From positions 102,562 to 166,561 of the forward strand of contig NZ_LMSB01000074.1 of the NCBI RefSeq assembly GCF_001428005.1: a stretch of DNA of 64,000 nucleotides, read 5' to 3'. This DNA is from Arthrobacter sp. Soil736 (GTDB lineage: Bacteria; Actinomycetota; Actinomycetes; Actinomycetales; Micrococcaceae). Numbering within the stretch: position 1 is the first letter of the stretch; every line of letters starts with the position of its first letter. The notes beneath the pieces are model-generated. The model made no database searches, was not told the origin of the DNA, and was given only the letters and a program-made list of their open reading frames with translations. Positions 1-8,456 of the stretch are shown here, one piece after another. The translations under genes were made by a program, and so were the position numbers.

Positions 1-149
1 TCATCCTCGGAAGCGGGCTCGGCATGAACGTTGTCCGGCTCCAGGACGCATTCCGGAACCGGCTCGCAGCGGCCGGCGTCACGGACGTTCGCGTGCTTGA
101 CCGGGATCCCGTCTTCGGCGTCCTGCAACTGGTGGGCGAACAGGGCTGA
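1..149 (+). CDS. C-terminal end of a BadF/BadG-type ATPase, N-acetylglucosamine kinase-like (partial)
   Basis: The window opens inside a gene. A single frame is open from base 3 to the TGA at 147-149 and encodes 48 residues ending DPVFGVLQLVGEQG. The start GSGLGMN followed by an RLAAAGVTDVRVLDRDPV segment and a short G-A/V-L/Q-L-A type ending resembles the tail of actinobacterial sugar kinases of the BadF/BadG/BcrA/BcrD ATPase family, often annotated as N-acetylglucosamine kinase. The ATP-binding motifs lie outside the window, so the assignment rests on the tail alone. The next gene is convergent. Confidence 0.5.
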   Translation, partial: ILGSGLGMNVVRLQDAFRNRLAAAGVTDVRVLDRDPVFGVLQLVGEQG

Positions 150-185
150 CGGACGTGCCTCCGGCCCAACAGTGCAGCGAACGGA

Positions 186-1256
186 TCAGGACCGGGTCCG
201 CGGCCTGAGCTGCACGCCGGGCAGGGGCGGTGCGGGGATCCTGCCGGCCTCGCGCCCGGCGTCCGGACCGTGCCCGCGGACCAGCCCGAACCGGGCAGCC
301 GCGGCGGCCGCGTCGGGCAGCGTTGCCTGGGCTTCCCAGTCGGCCCGTGCCTGCGCAACCTCCTCATGGGTCCTGCCCACGAAGTTCCACCACATGAGCA
401 GCTCCTCCTGGAGGGGCTCACCGCCAATCAGGAGGAAGCGGGTATCCGGCATTGCGTCCACGCGGAGCACCTCACGCCCCTCGCCCAGGTAGCCCAGCGG
501 GCCGGGCCCGATGTCCTGGCCGTCCACCGTCAGGCCGCCGTCCAGGACCAGGACGGCGTGCTCGAACTCCGGATTGAGCGGCAGCGACGCGGCACCGTCG
601 CACCGGACTTCCGCCCCCACGATCGGCGTGTACATCGTGGCCGGTGAGGAGCCGCCGGCAAAACTCCCCACCATCACCGTTGCGTCGAACCCGGGACCGC
701 GAACGGTCGGCAGATCGCGGTGCTGTTCGAAGGCTGGAGGCCGGTTTCTTTCGGCGTCAGGCAGGGCCACCCAGAGCTGAAGGCCGCGCTGCACCGGAAG
801 CTGCGCCCCGCCGTCGTCCGCGTTGCCGCCGTGAGCCCCGCCGTCGCCTGCTGCAGCCACTGCTGCAGGCAGGACGGCGAACTCGGAGTGCGCAACTCCG
901 TAGCCGGCCGTCATGATGTTGAGTTCACCCGGGCGGACGATGACGTCGCTGCCCACGCTGTCCCGGTGCCTGACCTGCCCGGCCAGCGGCCAGGTGACAG
1001 TCTGCAGCCCGGTGTGCGGATGCGGCAGCACGGACATCGCCGTCCGGTCCGGGCCAAAGCTGTCCAGGAAACACCAAGCGCCCACGGTCGGCAGGCCACG
1101 CTGCGGCAGGGTTCGCAGCACATTCATGCCGCGGATGCCGCCCAGCGGCACCTCGCGCGCCGGCCACAACTGCACGCAGGGGCCGGTTCCGGTGCCGGCG
1201 CCCGGGCCCGCCGGCGGGCACACTTCCTCCTGCGGGAGGACCTCCAGATTCGTCAC
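186..1256 (-). CDS. Pirin family protein (cupin fold)
   Basis: Pirins are iron-binding bicupin proteins; some bacterial members act as quercetin dioxygenases or redox sensors. The metal-binding set is visible: HPH at residues 79-81 in the block LPHPHTGLQTVTW, and H123/E125 in TAGYGVAHSE. The RPGELNIMTAG block is also typical. At 356 residues it is slightly long because of a Gly/Ala-rich insert at about 131-153 between the two cupin halves. The start is a GTG at 1256; nothing upstream favours another one. It is divergent from the NUDIX gene, with 58 bp between the starts. The physiological role cannot be read from the sequence. Confidence 0.9.
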   Translation of the reverse strand: MTNLEVLPQEEVCPPAGPGAGTGTGPCVQLWPAREVPLGGIRGMNVLRTLPQRGLPTVGAWCFLDSFGPDRTAMSVLPHPHTGLQTVTWPLAGQVRHRDSVGSDVIVRPGELNIMTAGYGVAHSEFAVLPAAVAAAGDGGAHGGNADDGGAQLPVQRGLQLWVALPDAERNRPPAFEQHRDLPTVRGPGFDATVMVGSFAGGSSPATMYTPIVGAEVRCDGAASLPLNPEFEHAVLVLDGGLTVDGQDIGPGPLGYLGEGREVLRVDAMPDTRFLLIGGEPLQEELLMWWNFVGRTHEEVAQARADWEAQATLPDAAAAAARFGLVRGHGPDAGREAGRIPAPPLPGVQLRPRTRS

Positions 1257-1314
1257 AGTCCCACTCTAGGACCGCGGCCCTCGGCCGGCATAGGACCGGG
1301 GCTACGCTGGATTC

Positions 1315-1767
1315 ATGAGCGTTCATTTCGACACCCGGCCTGCCGCCTACGCGGTCATCATCCGCGACGGCGCCATCCTGCTCGCGTACTGGAAGCAGGA
1401 CGGCAAGGAAGGCTGGACGCTTCCCGGGGGCGGCCTGGACCTCGCCGAACATCCGGTGGACGGCTGCGTGCGGGAGATCTTTGAGGAAACGGGCTACCAC
1501 GCAGAGATCGGCCCCATGCTCGGGATCGACGTCGGCCATTGGCCGGCGGGCACCAGGCTGGACGGAATCGACAGGGACTTCCAGTCCCTCCGGCTGGTGT
1601 ACGAGGCAACCGTGACCGGCGGGGAGCTCAGCCATGAAGTGGAAGGCACCACCACCCACGCCGCGTGGATACCCTTGAGCGAGGTCGGCTCGCTCAACCG
1701 GGTTTCCCTGGTTGATGCGGCCCTGCGGCTGTTCAGCGAGCGGCCGGTCAACGGCAAACTTGAGTGA
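1315..1767 (+). CDS. NUDIX hydrolase
   Basis: 150 residues. The NUDIX box GX5EX7REUXEEXGU is complete at residues 39-61 (G39, E45, R53-E54, E57-E58, G60), so Mg2+-dependent hydrolysis of a nucleoside-diphosphate-X substrate is expected. The preceding IILAYWK and GWTLPGGG strands are typical. The substrate is unknown; the YRLLL- or ADP-ribose-type signatures that would narrow it are not obvious. The ATG at 1315 is divergent from the pirin start. The stop codon lies in a run of degenerate repeats. Confidence 0.9.
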   Translation: MSVHFDTRPAAYAVIIRDGAILLAYWKQDGKEGWTLPGGGLDLAEHPVDGCVREIFEETGYHAEIGPMLGIDVGHWPAGTRLDGIDRDFQSLRLVYEATVTGGELSHEVEGTTTHAAWIPLSEVGSLNRVSLVDAALRLFSERPVNGKLE

Positions 1768-1830
1768 TTTTCCCTGGCGGATTCCCTGGACGGACTCCCA
1801 GCGCGATTCTCCAGCGTGATTCCCTAGCCA
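1763..1830. repeat. Degenerate tandem repeat spanning the NUDIX stop codon
   Basis: From the end of the NUDIX gene, about five imperfect copies of an 11-16 base unit of the form GATTCCCTGGCG follow each other (GATTTTCCCTGGCG, GATTCCCTGGACG, GACTCCCAGCGC, GATTCTCCAGCGT, GATTCCCTAGCC). The first copy contains the TGA stop. Similar stop-codon duplications occur at other genes in this window. Confidence 0.55.
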
Positions 1831-2103
1831 GGCCGGCGGGGGCTGGCTATCCTAGGGGAGTCTCCGGATGTTTCGGCCCGGCGGCTTCGATTCCGGCATG
1901 AACTTCGCAGCGGGGAGGTGGACCTGATGATTGCAGCATTCCTGCGCGCAACGCGCACCGAGAACTCCTTCATTACTCCTGCCCCGGTACTGCGCACCGC
2001 CTGAGCGGCACACAGCCGCAGCCTCCGCACCCGCCATTCACCAGGCACGACGTCCTGTTGCGGAAGCAGGTATGGCGCCCCGGGGCCCCACCCGAGGTTC
2101 ACA
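1768..2103. other. 336-bp intergenic region: repeats, a hairpin and a possible small ORF
   Basis: After the repeat run, TAGCCAG (1825-1831) and CTGGCTA (1843-1849) form an inverted repeat around a G-rich loop. This could be a terminator of the NUDIX gene or an operator. A purine-rich ribosome-binding-like GGGGAGG at about 1914-1920 precedes a 25-codon ORF (listed separately). The rest, up to the rsgA start, shows no recognisable gene. Confidence 0.4.
1927..2004 (+). CDS. Possible 25-residue small ORF or leader peptide upstream of rsgA
   Basis: ATG at 1927 follows GGGGAGG with a 6-base gap, a good ribosome-binding site. The frame MIAAFLRATRTENSFITPAP... closes at TGA 2002-2004. It lies about 100 bases before the rsgA start on the same strand. 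No run of identical amino acids suggests a classical attenuator, and I do not recognise the peptide. The support is only the site and the position, so this may be spurious. Confidence 0.25.
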   Translation: MIAAFLRATRTENSFITPAPVLRTA

Positions 2104-3312
2104 GTGAAAAATCCTTCAGGCAATTCGGCATGCCAAGTTCAACAGATCACCGACAATCCACGACCGTCCATGGACCGCCACCCTGCCCCGGGAGGGCTGA
2201 GGGGGCCTGTCCGCTACGGCTTCACGGAGGCCGCCGCGCTGCATTTTGCAGCCCATCCCGTTGACGGCGGTGACGTTCCGGCGCGCGTGGTGCGGGTCGA
2301 CCGCAACCGCGTGGTGGCCGCCACCGCGGACGGCCTCATGCGCCTGCCCTACCCGACGGCCGGCAGGCATCCGTCGGCCGGCACGCATCCGACGGCCTAC
2401 ACGGGGGCGCCTCCGATGGTGCCGTCGGCCGGCGACTGGGTCTGGCTCGGGCCCAACCGGGCGGGCGAACCCTCAATCGTCGGCATGCTGCCCCGATCTT
2501 CGGAGCTGAGCCGCAAGCGCGCCTACGAAGCTTCCTCCGAAGCCCAGGTCCTCGCCGCCAACATCGATGTGGTGGGCGTGGTGGTGCCGGTGGACCGCCC
2601 GCTGACCCACAACAGGCTGGAACGGACCCTCGTTGCTGCCTGGGACTCCGGCGCCACGCCCCTCGTGATCATCACGAAGGCGGACCTGGCGGACATCGCG
2701 GACGACGTCGTCGGGAAAGTCATCCTGCAGGCATCCGGCGTCGACGTGGTCACCACATCGGCCGAACAGGGCGACGGGCTGGACGAGCTGCTCGCGCACG
2801 TGCTGCCGGGACGGACGCTCGTGCTGCTAGGCCCCTCCGGCGCCGGCAAGTCCACGCTCATCAACGCGCTCGCAGGCCACGACGTCCAGTCGACGGGGGA
2901 CGTGCGGGCCGCCGATGGCCGGGGACGGCACACCACCACGTCGCGGGAGCTCGTGCCGCTGCCCAACGGCGCCGTGCTCATGGACACGCCGGGCGTGCGC
3001 GGGTTCGGGCTCTTCGACGCGGACGACGGCATGGGCGAGATGTTCGGCGACCTGGAAGAGCTCTTCGGGAAGTGCCGATTTTCCAACTGTGCCCACGATA
3101 GGGAGCCGGGCTGTGCTGTCCGCGCCGCGCTGGAGGACGAAACGCTCGATACGCGGCGGTGGGCCAGCTACCTGAAGCTGCAGCGCGAACTCGCGGCCCT
3201 GAACCGGAGGCATGATGCGGCGGCGCGGAGGGCGTACCAGCGGGAATGGCACCAGAAAGTGGCCGTGGCGGGAAGGAGTCAGCGCGCAGCTGAAAGGTAC
3301 GGCAAACGCTGA
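2104..3312 (+). CDS. rsgA: Ribosome small-subunit-dependent GTPase A (RsgA/YjeQ)
   Basis: This circularly permuted GTPase helps late maturation of the 30S subunit. The order of motifs is the permuted one: G4 TKAD at 191-194, then G1 GPSGAGKS at 243-250 and G3 DTPG at 294-297. The C-terminal zinc knuckle has C324, C329, H331 and C337. An OB-fold region lies at about 55-130 and carries a small repeat (AGRHPSAGTHPTAYTG). The 402-residue form starts at 2104. The first 30 or so residues are poorly conserved-looking, and an ATG at 2170 is an alternative; neither has a strong ribosome-binding site. Confidence 0.92.
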   Translation: MKNPSGNSACQVQQITDNPRPSMDRHPAPGGLRGPVRYGFTEAAALHFAAHPVDGGDVPARVVRVDRNRVVAATADGLMRLPYPTAGRHPSAGTHPTAYTGAPPMVPSAGDWVWLGPNRAGEPSIVGMLPRSSELSRKRAYEASSEAQVLAANIDVVGVVVPVDRPLTHNRLERTLVAAWDSGATPLVIITKADLADIADDVVGKVILQASGVDVVTTSAEQGDGLDELLAHVLPGRTLVLLGPSGAGKSTLINALAGHDVQSTGDVRAADGRGRHTTTSRELVPLPNGAVLMDTPGVRGFGLFDADDGMGEMFGDLEELFGKCRFSNCAHDREPGCAVRAALEDETLDTRRWASYLKLQRELAALNRRHDAAARRAYQREWHQKVAVAGRSQRAAERYGKR

Positions 3313-3405
3313 CCCATCCGGACCGGCGTTGTCTCCGAATGATTACGGTATCCGCGTCGGCGGTTGCTTTGCGTCCGGCACTGGTTACGCTTTGTCAAGA
3401 CGTGC

Positions 3406-3435
3406 TTTACACCCAAAAATCAGCGTGCTTATGAT
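3406..3435 (+). promoter_or_regulatory. Probable sigma-70-type promoter of the opuC operon
   Basis: TTTACA (3406-3411) and TATGAT (3430-3435) are separated by 18 bases, in an AT-rich patch 52 bases upstream of the first opuC start. It is one of the closest matches to a housekeeping promoter in the window. Confidence 0.5.
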
Positions 3436-3487
3436 CAGTTCGCTTGACCGTCCGATGTTGCCGCCCAACAGTTAGGTAATCCCGGGA

Positions 3488-4585
3488 ATGGCCGAAGCCA
3501 TGATTGAGTTCAAGAGCGTCACCAAGCAGTACCAGAGCGGGCAGCCGGCGGTGGATGGGTTGACCATGTCCATCGACCAAGGCTCCATCACGGTGTTCGT
3601 CGGACCGTCAGGCTGCGGCAAGACCACTTCCCTACGCATGATCAACCGGATGGTCGAGCCCACCTCAGGAACCATCACAGTCGGCGGCAAGGACGTCACC
3701 ACGGTGCCGGCCGCCGAACTCCGCCGGTCCATGGGTTACGTCATGCAGTCATCCGGCCTTATGCCGCACCGTTCGGTCCTGGACAACATCGCCACGGTGC
3801 CGCGCCTGAACGGCGTGTCCAAGGCGGACGCACGCAAGCGTGCGGAGGAACTGCTCGACGTCGTGGGGCTGGCCTCGGGGCTGGGGAAGCGGTATCCGTC
3901 CCAGCTCTCCGGCGGGCAGCAGCAGCGGGTCGGCGTGGCGCGCGCGCTCGCGGCCGATCCGCCGGTGCTCCTCATGGACGAGCCCTTCAGCGCCGTGGAT
4001 CCGGTGGTGCGGGACGAACTCCAGCAGGAGCTCTTGCGGCTCCAGCGCGATCTTGCCAAGACGATTGTTTTTGTCACGCACGACATCGACGAAGCCACCG
4101 TCCTGGGGGACAAGGTGGCGGTCTTCGCGGTCGGCGGCAAACTGGCGCAGTACGCCACTCCGGAGGAGATCCTGCGCGCCCCGGCCAACGACTTCGTGGC
4201 CTCCTTCGTGGGCCGGGACCGCGGGTTCCGGCACCTCGCGTTCACCACTGCCGACGGCGTCGCCGTCCATCCCGTGCCGACAGTCACCCGGGGCGGCGGC
4301 GCCGCCGGGCGTCCGGAGACCGCAGACGGCTGGCGCCTCGTGGTGGACGCGGAAGCGCGGCCGCTGGGCTGGGAAGGTCCGGGCACCGACTCCGAACTCA
4401 TTCCGGGCGGTTCGCTGTTCCGGCCGGGCGACACCCTGAGGCGCGCCCTCGACTCAGCCCTGTCCTCGCCGTCGGGGCTGGGCGTCGCCGTGGATGATGC
4501 GGGCCGGGCCGCGGGCGTCGTGAAGGCGGCCGAAGTGCTGGCCGTCATTGAATCGGCCCGCCGGGTCCGGCAGGGCGCACTCTGA
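3488..4585 (+). CDS. opuCA: Osmoprotectant (glycine betaine/carnitine/choline) ABC transporter, ATP-binding protein
   Basis: ATPase of an OpuC/ProU-type importer. Walker A GPSGCGKT lies at 39-46, the signature LSGGQQQR at about 140, and Walker B LLMDEPFSAVD with the DEPFSA form is typical of betaine transporters. The H-loop is in FVTHDIDEA. After residue 235 there is a C-terminal region of about 130 residues where full OpuCA proteins carry two CBS domains; here only a loosely CBS-like stretch is seen. The start is uncertain: ATG 3488 or ATG 3500. Its stop overlaps the next start (ATGA), so the four genes form one operon. It is preceded by a good promoter. Confidence 0.88.
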   Translation: MAEAMIEFKSVTKQYQSGQPAVDGLTMSIDQGSITVFVGPSGCGKTTSLRMINRMVEPTSGTITVGGKDVTTVPAAELRRSMGYVMQSSGLMPHRSVLDNIATVPRLNGVSKADARKRAEELLDVVGLASGLGKRYPSQLSGGQQQRVGVARALAADPPVLLMDEPFSAVDPVVRDELQQELLRLQRDLAKTIVFVTHDIDEATVLGDKVAVFAVGGKLAQYATPEEILRAPANDFVASFVGRDRGFRHLAFTTADGVAVHPVPTVTRGGGAAGRPETADGWRLVVDAEARPLGWEGPGTDSELIPGGSLFRPGDTLRRALDSALSSPSGLGVAVDDAGRAAGVVKAAEVLAVIESARRVRQGAL

Positions 4586-5298
4586 TGGATTGGTTCCTGG
4601 CGAACAGCGGCATGGTCTTTGAACGGGCCGGACAGCATCTGGTCCTGGCCCTGGTTCCGATGATCCTCGGGCTGCTCATCTCCATCCCGCTGGCCCAGTT
4701 GTCCCGCCGGCAGCCTGCGCTGAGGTCCCTGGTGACCACCGTCAGTTCACTCCTCTACACCATTCCCTCGCTGGCGCTGTTCATCATCCTTCCGCCCCTG
4801 CTGGGGACGCGGATCCTGGACCCGATTAACGTAGTCGTTGCCCTGACCATCTATGCAGTGGCCCTCCTGGTGCGGGCGGCCATGGACGCCTTCGATTCCG
4901 TGGCTGATGACCTCCGGCAGGCGGCGGTGGCCATGGGCTACAGGCCCGCGGCCCGCTTCCTGCAGATTGACCTGCCGCTGTCCCTGCCGGTGCTTTTCGC
5001 GGGCCTCCGCGTGGTTTCCGTCAGCAATATTTCCCTGGTGAGCGTCGCAGCGCTGCTCGGGGTGGGAAACCTCGGCATGCTGTTCACGGACGGGCTGCAG
5101 CGGGCGTTCGTCACCGAGGTGGTGGTGGGGATCGTCGCCATCCTGCTGCTGGCGCTGCTGATGGATGCGGTTCTGGTCCTCCTGGAGAGGCTGCTCACGC
5201 CGTGGACCCGGGCATCGGCCGCGCCCGCCAGGCCCGACGCGAGGTCGGGCGCCGAATTCATTGCCGAATCAAAGGTGCACGCGGGAGCCGGGTCATGA
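4585..5298 (+). CDS. opuCB: Osmoprotectant ABC transporter permease
   Basis: 237 residues with about five or six hydrophobic helices. The loop DSVADDLRQAAVAMGYRPAARFLQIDLPLSLP is the EAA-type motif that contacts the ATPase. It starts at ATG 4585 within the stop of the ATPase gene and ends overlapping the second permease by four bases. This is one of two membrane halves of the importer. Confidence 0.88.
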   Translation: MDWFLANSGMVFERAGQHLVLALVPMILGLLISIPLAQLSRRQPALRSLVTTVSSLLYTIPSLALFIILPPLLGTRILDPINVVVALTIYAVALLVRAAMDAFDSVADDLRQAAVAMGYRPAARFLQIDLPLSLPVLFAGLRVVSVSNISLVSVAALLGVGNLGMLFTDGLQRAFVTEVVVGIVAILLLALLMDAVLVLLERLLTPWTRASAAPARPDARSGAEFIAESKVHAGAGS

Positions 5299-6041
5299 GC
5301 AACATCTTCACCGAGACGTTTGCCTGGCTCGCGGACCCCGAACACTGGTCCGGGAGTTCCGGCATCGCCACCCGACTGCTGGAACACCTGCAGTACAGCG
5401 GCCTCGTCCTTGTCATCGCCGCAGCCATCGCCGTGCCGGTGGGCCTCTACATCGGGCACACGGGGAGGGGCCGCGTTGCAGCCGTGGCCGTTGCCGGCGC
5501 CCTGCGCGCCCTGCCCACGCTCGGACTCCTGGTGCTGTTTGCCCTGATCGCCGGCAGCGGCCTCATGCCGCCGGTGTGGGCGCTGGTGATCCTCACCGTG
5601 CCGCCGCTGCTCGCCGGCACCTACGCCGGCATATCCAGCGTGGACCCGACGGTGGTGGATGCGGCGCGGGCCATGGGCATGAAGGAGCTGCAGATCCTGT
5701 TCGGCGTGGAGCTTCCGAACGGACTTCAAGTGATGTTCGGCGGCATCCGCACGGCCGTGCTCCAGGTGATCGCGACCGTGTCCGTCGTGGCCTACCTTCC
5801 GCTGGGCGGCCTCGGACGCTATCTCTTTGACGGACTGGTCCTGCAGGACTTTCCGCGGATGCTGGCAGGCTCGCTGCTGATCGCAGGCCTGGCGATCGCC
5901 GTCGACCTCATCCTGGCCGCAGTGCAGAAGCTGCTCGTTTCCCCCGGACTTTCCACCGGTTCCAAGGGCGGCCGCGCGGCCGCCACCGATCTCACGGCTG
6001 CCGCACCCGCGGCGGCCGCTGTTCAAGGAGGCACCCTATGA
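5295..6041 (+). CDS. opuCD: Osmoprotectant ABC transporter permease, second subunit
   Basis: Starts at ATG 5295 (MSNIFTETF), overlapping the previous stop as ATGA; a longer reading from 5202 would run deep into the upstream gene and is not used. The protein has 248 residues, about five transmembrane helices, and the EAA-like loop DPTVVDAARAMGMKELQILF. The Ala-rich C-terminus is short and cytoplasmic. It pairs with the preceding permease. Confidence 0.87.
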   Translation: MSNIFTETFAWLADPEHWSGSSGIATRLLEHLQYSGLVLVIAAAIAVPVGLYIGHTGRGRVAAVAVAGALRALPTLGLLVLFALIAGSGLMPPVWALVILTVPPLLAGTYAGISSVDPTVVDAARAMGMKELQILFGVELPNGLQVMFGGIRTAVLQVIATVSVVAYLPLGGLGRYLFDGLVLQDFPRMLAGSLLIAGLAIAVDLILAAVQKLLVSPGLSTGSKGGRAAATDLTAAAPAAAAVQGGTL

Positions 6042-6994
6042 AGCACCCCATCCGCACGACCCTCACCCGCCGTGGCCTGGGCGGCCTCGCCGCAGGTGTC
6101 GGCATTGCCATCGCCCTATCGGCCTGCAGCAGCGGCAATCCGCTGTCGTCCCCCACCACCAGCGCGGGTAGCGCGACGGCGGGCGGCTCCCTGGTGGTCG
6201 GTTCCGCAGACTTCCCCGAGAGCCAGATCATCGCGGAGATCTATGCCGGGGCCCTGAACCAGGCCGGCATCACAGCCACCACCAAGCCCAACATCGGCTC
6301 CCGTGAGATCTACTTCAAGGCTGTCCAGGACGGTTCCGTCGACGTCGTTCCGGACTATTCCGGAAACCTGCTCTCCCATGTGGATGCCGAGGCTCCCGAA
6401 GTTGCCGCGGATGACATCTACAAGGCCCTGCCCGGCAAGCTTCCCAAGGGCCTCGGAGTGCTGGAGCCGGCCAAGGCCGAGTCCAAGGACGCCATGGTGG
6501 TCACCAAGGCCACCGCCGAAAAGTATCAGCTGAAATCCATCGAGGACGTGGCCAAGGTCTGCAAGGACTTCACCATGGCAGCGCCGGCCACCTTCGAAAC
6601 CCGTGCCTACGGGTTCCCCGGGCTGAAGAAGAACTACGGCTGTGAACTCAAGGCACTCAAGCCGTTCAGTGACGGCGGCGGCAACCTGACGCTCCAGGCC
6701 CTCCTGACGGACGACGTGCAGGTGGCCGATATCTACACCACCACCCCGTCCATCGCGGACAACGACCTCGTGGTGCTGGAAGACCCCAAGAACAACTTCA
6801 AGGCCCAGCAGGTGCTGCCGCTCTACAACGAAGCCAAGATGACGGACAAGGCCAAGGAGGCACTGAACAGCGTCTCCAAGATCCTGACCACTGAAGACCT
6901 CATCAACCTCAACCGTGCGGTCAGCGGCACCCAGAAGCAGAATGCAAAGGATGCCGCCGCGGCCTGGCTCAAGGACAAGGGCATCGTCAAGTAA
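6038..6994 (+). CDS. opuCC: Osmoprotectant ABC transporter, substrate-binding lipoprotein
   Basis: The 318-residue binding protein begins with a charged, hydrophobic signal and a lipobox LSAC, so it is a lipoprotein. The mature part carries the OpuAC/ProX-type blocks VGSADFPESQIIAEIYAGAL and VVPDYSGNLL, which fit the quaternary-ammonium-binding family. AAGGAGG stands 5-6 bases before ATG 6038, and the start overlaps the permease stop. A strong hairpin follows at 7055. Together the four genes make a complete compatible-solute importer. Confidence 0.9.
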   Translation: MKHPIRTTLTRRGLGGLAAGVGIAIALSACSSGNPLSSPTTSAGSATAGGSLVVGSADFPESQIIAEIYAGALNQAGITATTKPNIGSREIYFKAVQDGSVDVVPDYSGNLLSHVDAEAPEVAADDIYKALPGKLPKGLGVLEPAKAESKDAMVVTKATAEKYQLKSIEDVAKVCKDFTMAAPATFETRAYGFPGLKKNYGCELKALKPFSDGGGNLTLQALLTDDVQVADIYTTTPSIADNDLVVLEDPKNNFKAQQVLPLYNEAKMTDKAKEALNSVSKILTTEDLINLNRAVSGTQKQNAKDAAAAWLKDKGIVK

Positions 6995-7054
6995 CCCTGG
7001 TCAGGCGGCATAGGGCCGCCGAGCCCTGAAGGCCCCTGACGCGGAACCACATCA

Positions 7055-7103
7055 CGACGGCGGCTGCCGGACTCCTCCAACGGGAGTGCCGGCAGCCGCC
7101 GTC
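7055..7103 (+). terminator. Hairpin terminator after the opuC operon
   Basis: CGACGGCGGCTGCCGG (from 7055) pairs with CCGGCAGCCGCCGTCG (to 7103), extended by ACTC/GAGT with one bulge, around a small loop. There is no U-run, as is common in high-GC actinobacteria. Confidence 0.7.
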
Positions 7104-7199
7104 GGCGTCTGAGCCGCGGAACCGGACCGAGCCGATCCGCCGGCGCAGTGTGAGCGATGTCTCCGCGGAAGTACATCCCGCATATGGCATATTTGATGA

Positions 7200-8420
7200 A
7201 TGGCAGAATTCAAGCAGTCCACCAAGCTTCATAATGTCCTTTACGACATCCGTGGACCGATTCTTCAGGCCGCCCAGCAGATGGAGGCAGAGGGTCACCG
7301 CATCCTCAAACTGAACATCGGAAACCCGGCCCCCTTCGGTTTTGAAGCGCCGGACGCGATCCTCGTGGACATGATCCGCCACCTGCCCCATGCCCAGGGG
7401 TACAGCGACTCCCGCGGCATTTTCTCTGCCCGCACGGCCGTCTCGCAGTACTACCAGACGCGCGGCATCCAGAACATCCATGTGGACGACATCTACCTGG
7501 GCAACGGCGTCAGCGAGCTCATCACGATGTCGCTGATGGCGCTGCTGGAGGAGGGGGATGAAATCCTGATCCCCACGCCTGACTACCCGCTGTGGACCGC
7601 CTCCGTGGCGCTGGCCGGCGGCCGTCCGGTGCATTACCTTTGCGATGAGGAATCGGGCTGGCAGCCGGACCTCGATGATCTGGAAGCAAAGATCACGCCG
7701 CGCACCAAGGGCATCGTGGTCATCAACCCGAACAACCCCACCGGCGCCGTGTATCCGGAGAGCACGCTGCGCAAGATCGTGGCCCTCGCGGAAAAGCACG
7801 GCCTGGTCATCTTCGCCGACGAGATCTACGAGAAGATCCTGTACGAGGATGCCGTTCACGTGAACATGGCGGGCCTCACCGGAGACGACGTCCTGTGCCT
7901 GACGTTCAGCGGGCTGTCCAAGGCCTACCGCGTCTGCGGCTACCGCGCGGGCTGGATGGGCATTTCCGGGCCGAAGAAGGATGCCTCGGATTACCTCGAA
8001 GGCATCAACCTGCTGGCCAACATGAGGCTGTGCGCCAACGTGCCGGCGCAGCACGCCATCCAGACGGCGCTGGGCGGCTACCAGAGCATCAACGACCTGA
8101 TCCTGCCCGGCGGCCGGCTGCTCGAGCAGCGGAACAAGGCGTACGACATGCTGAATGCCATTCCCGGTGTCAGCACCCAGCAGGCCAGGGGTGCCCTGTA
8201 CCTGTTCCCCAAGCTGGATCCCGAGGTTTACCACATCCGGGACGACGAGAAGTTCGTCCTGGACCTGCTGAAGGAGCAGAAAATCCTGGTGTCCCACGGC
8301 AGGGCCTTCAACTGGGTGCGGCCTGACCACTTCCGGATGGTGACCCTGCCCAACGTCAAGGACATCGAGGAAGCAATCGGACGCATGGGAGACTTCCTCA
8401 GCAGGTATCAGGGGAACTAG
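7200..8420 (+). CDS. Pyridoxal-phosphate aminotransferase, alanine transaminase-like (AlaA/AlaT type)
   Basis: 406 residues, fold-type I aminotransferase. The N-terminus STKLHNVLYDIRGPI and the block LNIGNPAPFGF are characteristic of the AlaA/AlaT group (alanine-pyruvate/glutamate transamination). INPNNPTGAVYP and DEIYEKI mark the cofactor pocket. The Schiff-base lysine is the K of SGLSKAYRVCGYRAGW. No clear ribosome-binding site precedes ATG 7200, and an AT-rich CATATTTGATGA lies directly before it, so the mRNA may be leaderless or have a very short leader. It stands alone between the opuC terminator and ppk2. Confidence 0.88.
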   Translation: MAEFKQSTKLHNVLYDIRGPILQAAQQMEAEGHRILKLNIGNPAPFGFEAPDAILVDMIRHLPHAQGYSDSRGIFSARTAVSQYYQTRGIQNIHVDDIYLGNGVSELITMSLMALLEEGDEILIPTPDYPLWTASVALAGGRPVHYLCDEESGWQPDLDDLEAKITPRTKGIVVINPNNPTGAVYPESTLRKIVALAEKHGLVIFADEIYEKILYEDAVHVNMAGLTGDDVLCLTFSGLSKAYRVCGYRAGWMGISGPKKDASDYLEGINLLANMRLCANVPAQHAIQTALGGYQSINDLILPGGRLLEQRNKAYDMLNAIPGVSTQQARGALYLFPKLDPEVYHIRDDEKFVLDLLKEQKILVSHGRAFNWVRPDHFRMVTLPNVKDIEEAIGRMGDFLSRYQGN

Positions 8421-8456
8421 CCTGTTCCCACATACAACGTGTGGAAAGAGGTCCCC

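Noticed and set aside
1824..2123. A 99-codon minus-strand frame upstream of rsgA
   Set aside because: It is Arg/Ser-rich without any recognisable motif or ribosome-binding site and overlaps the hairpin and repeats.
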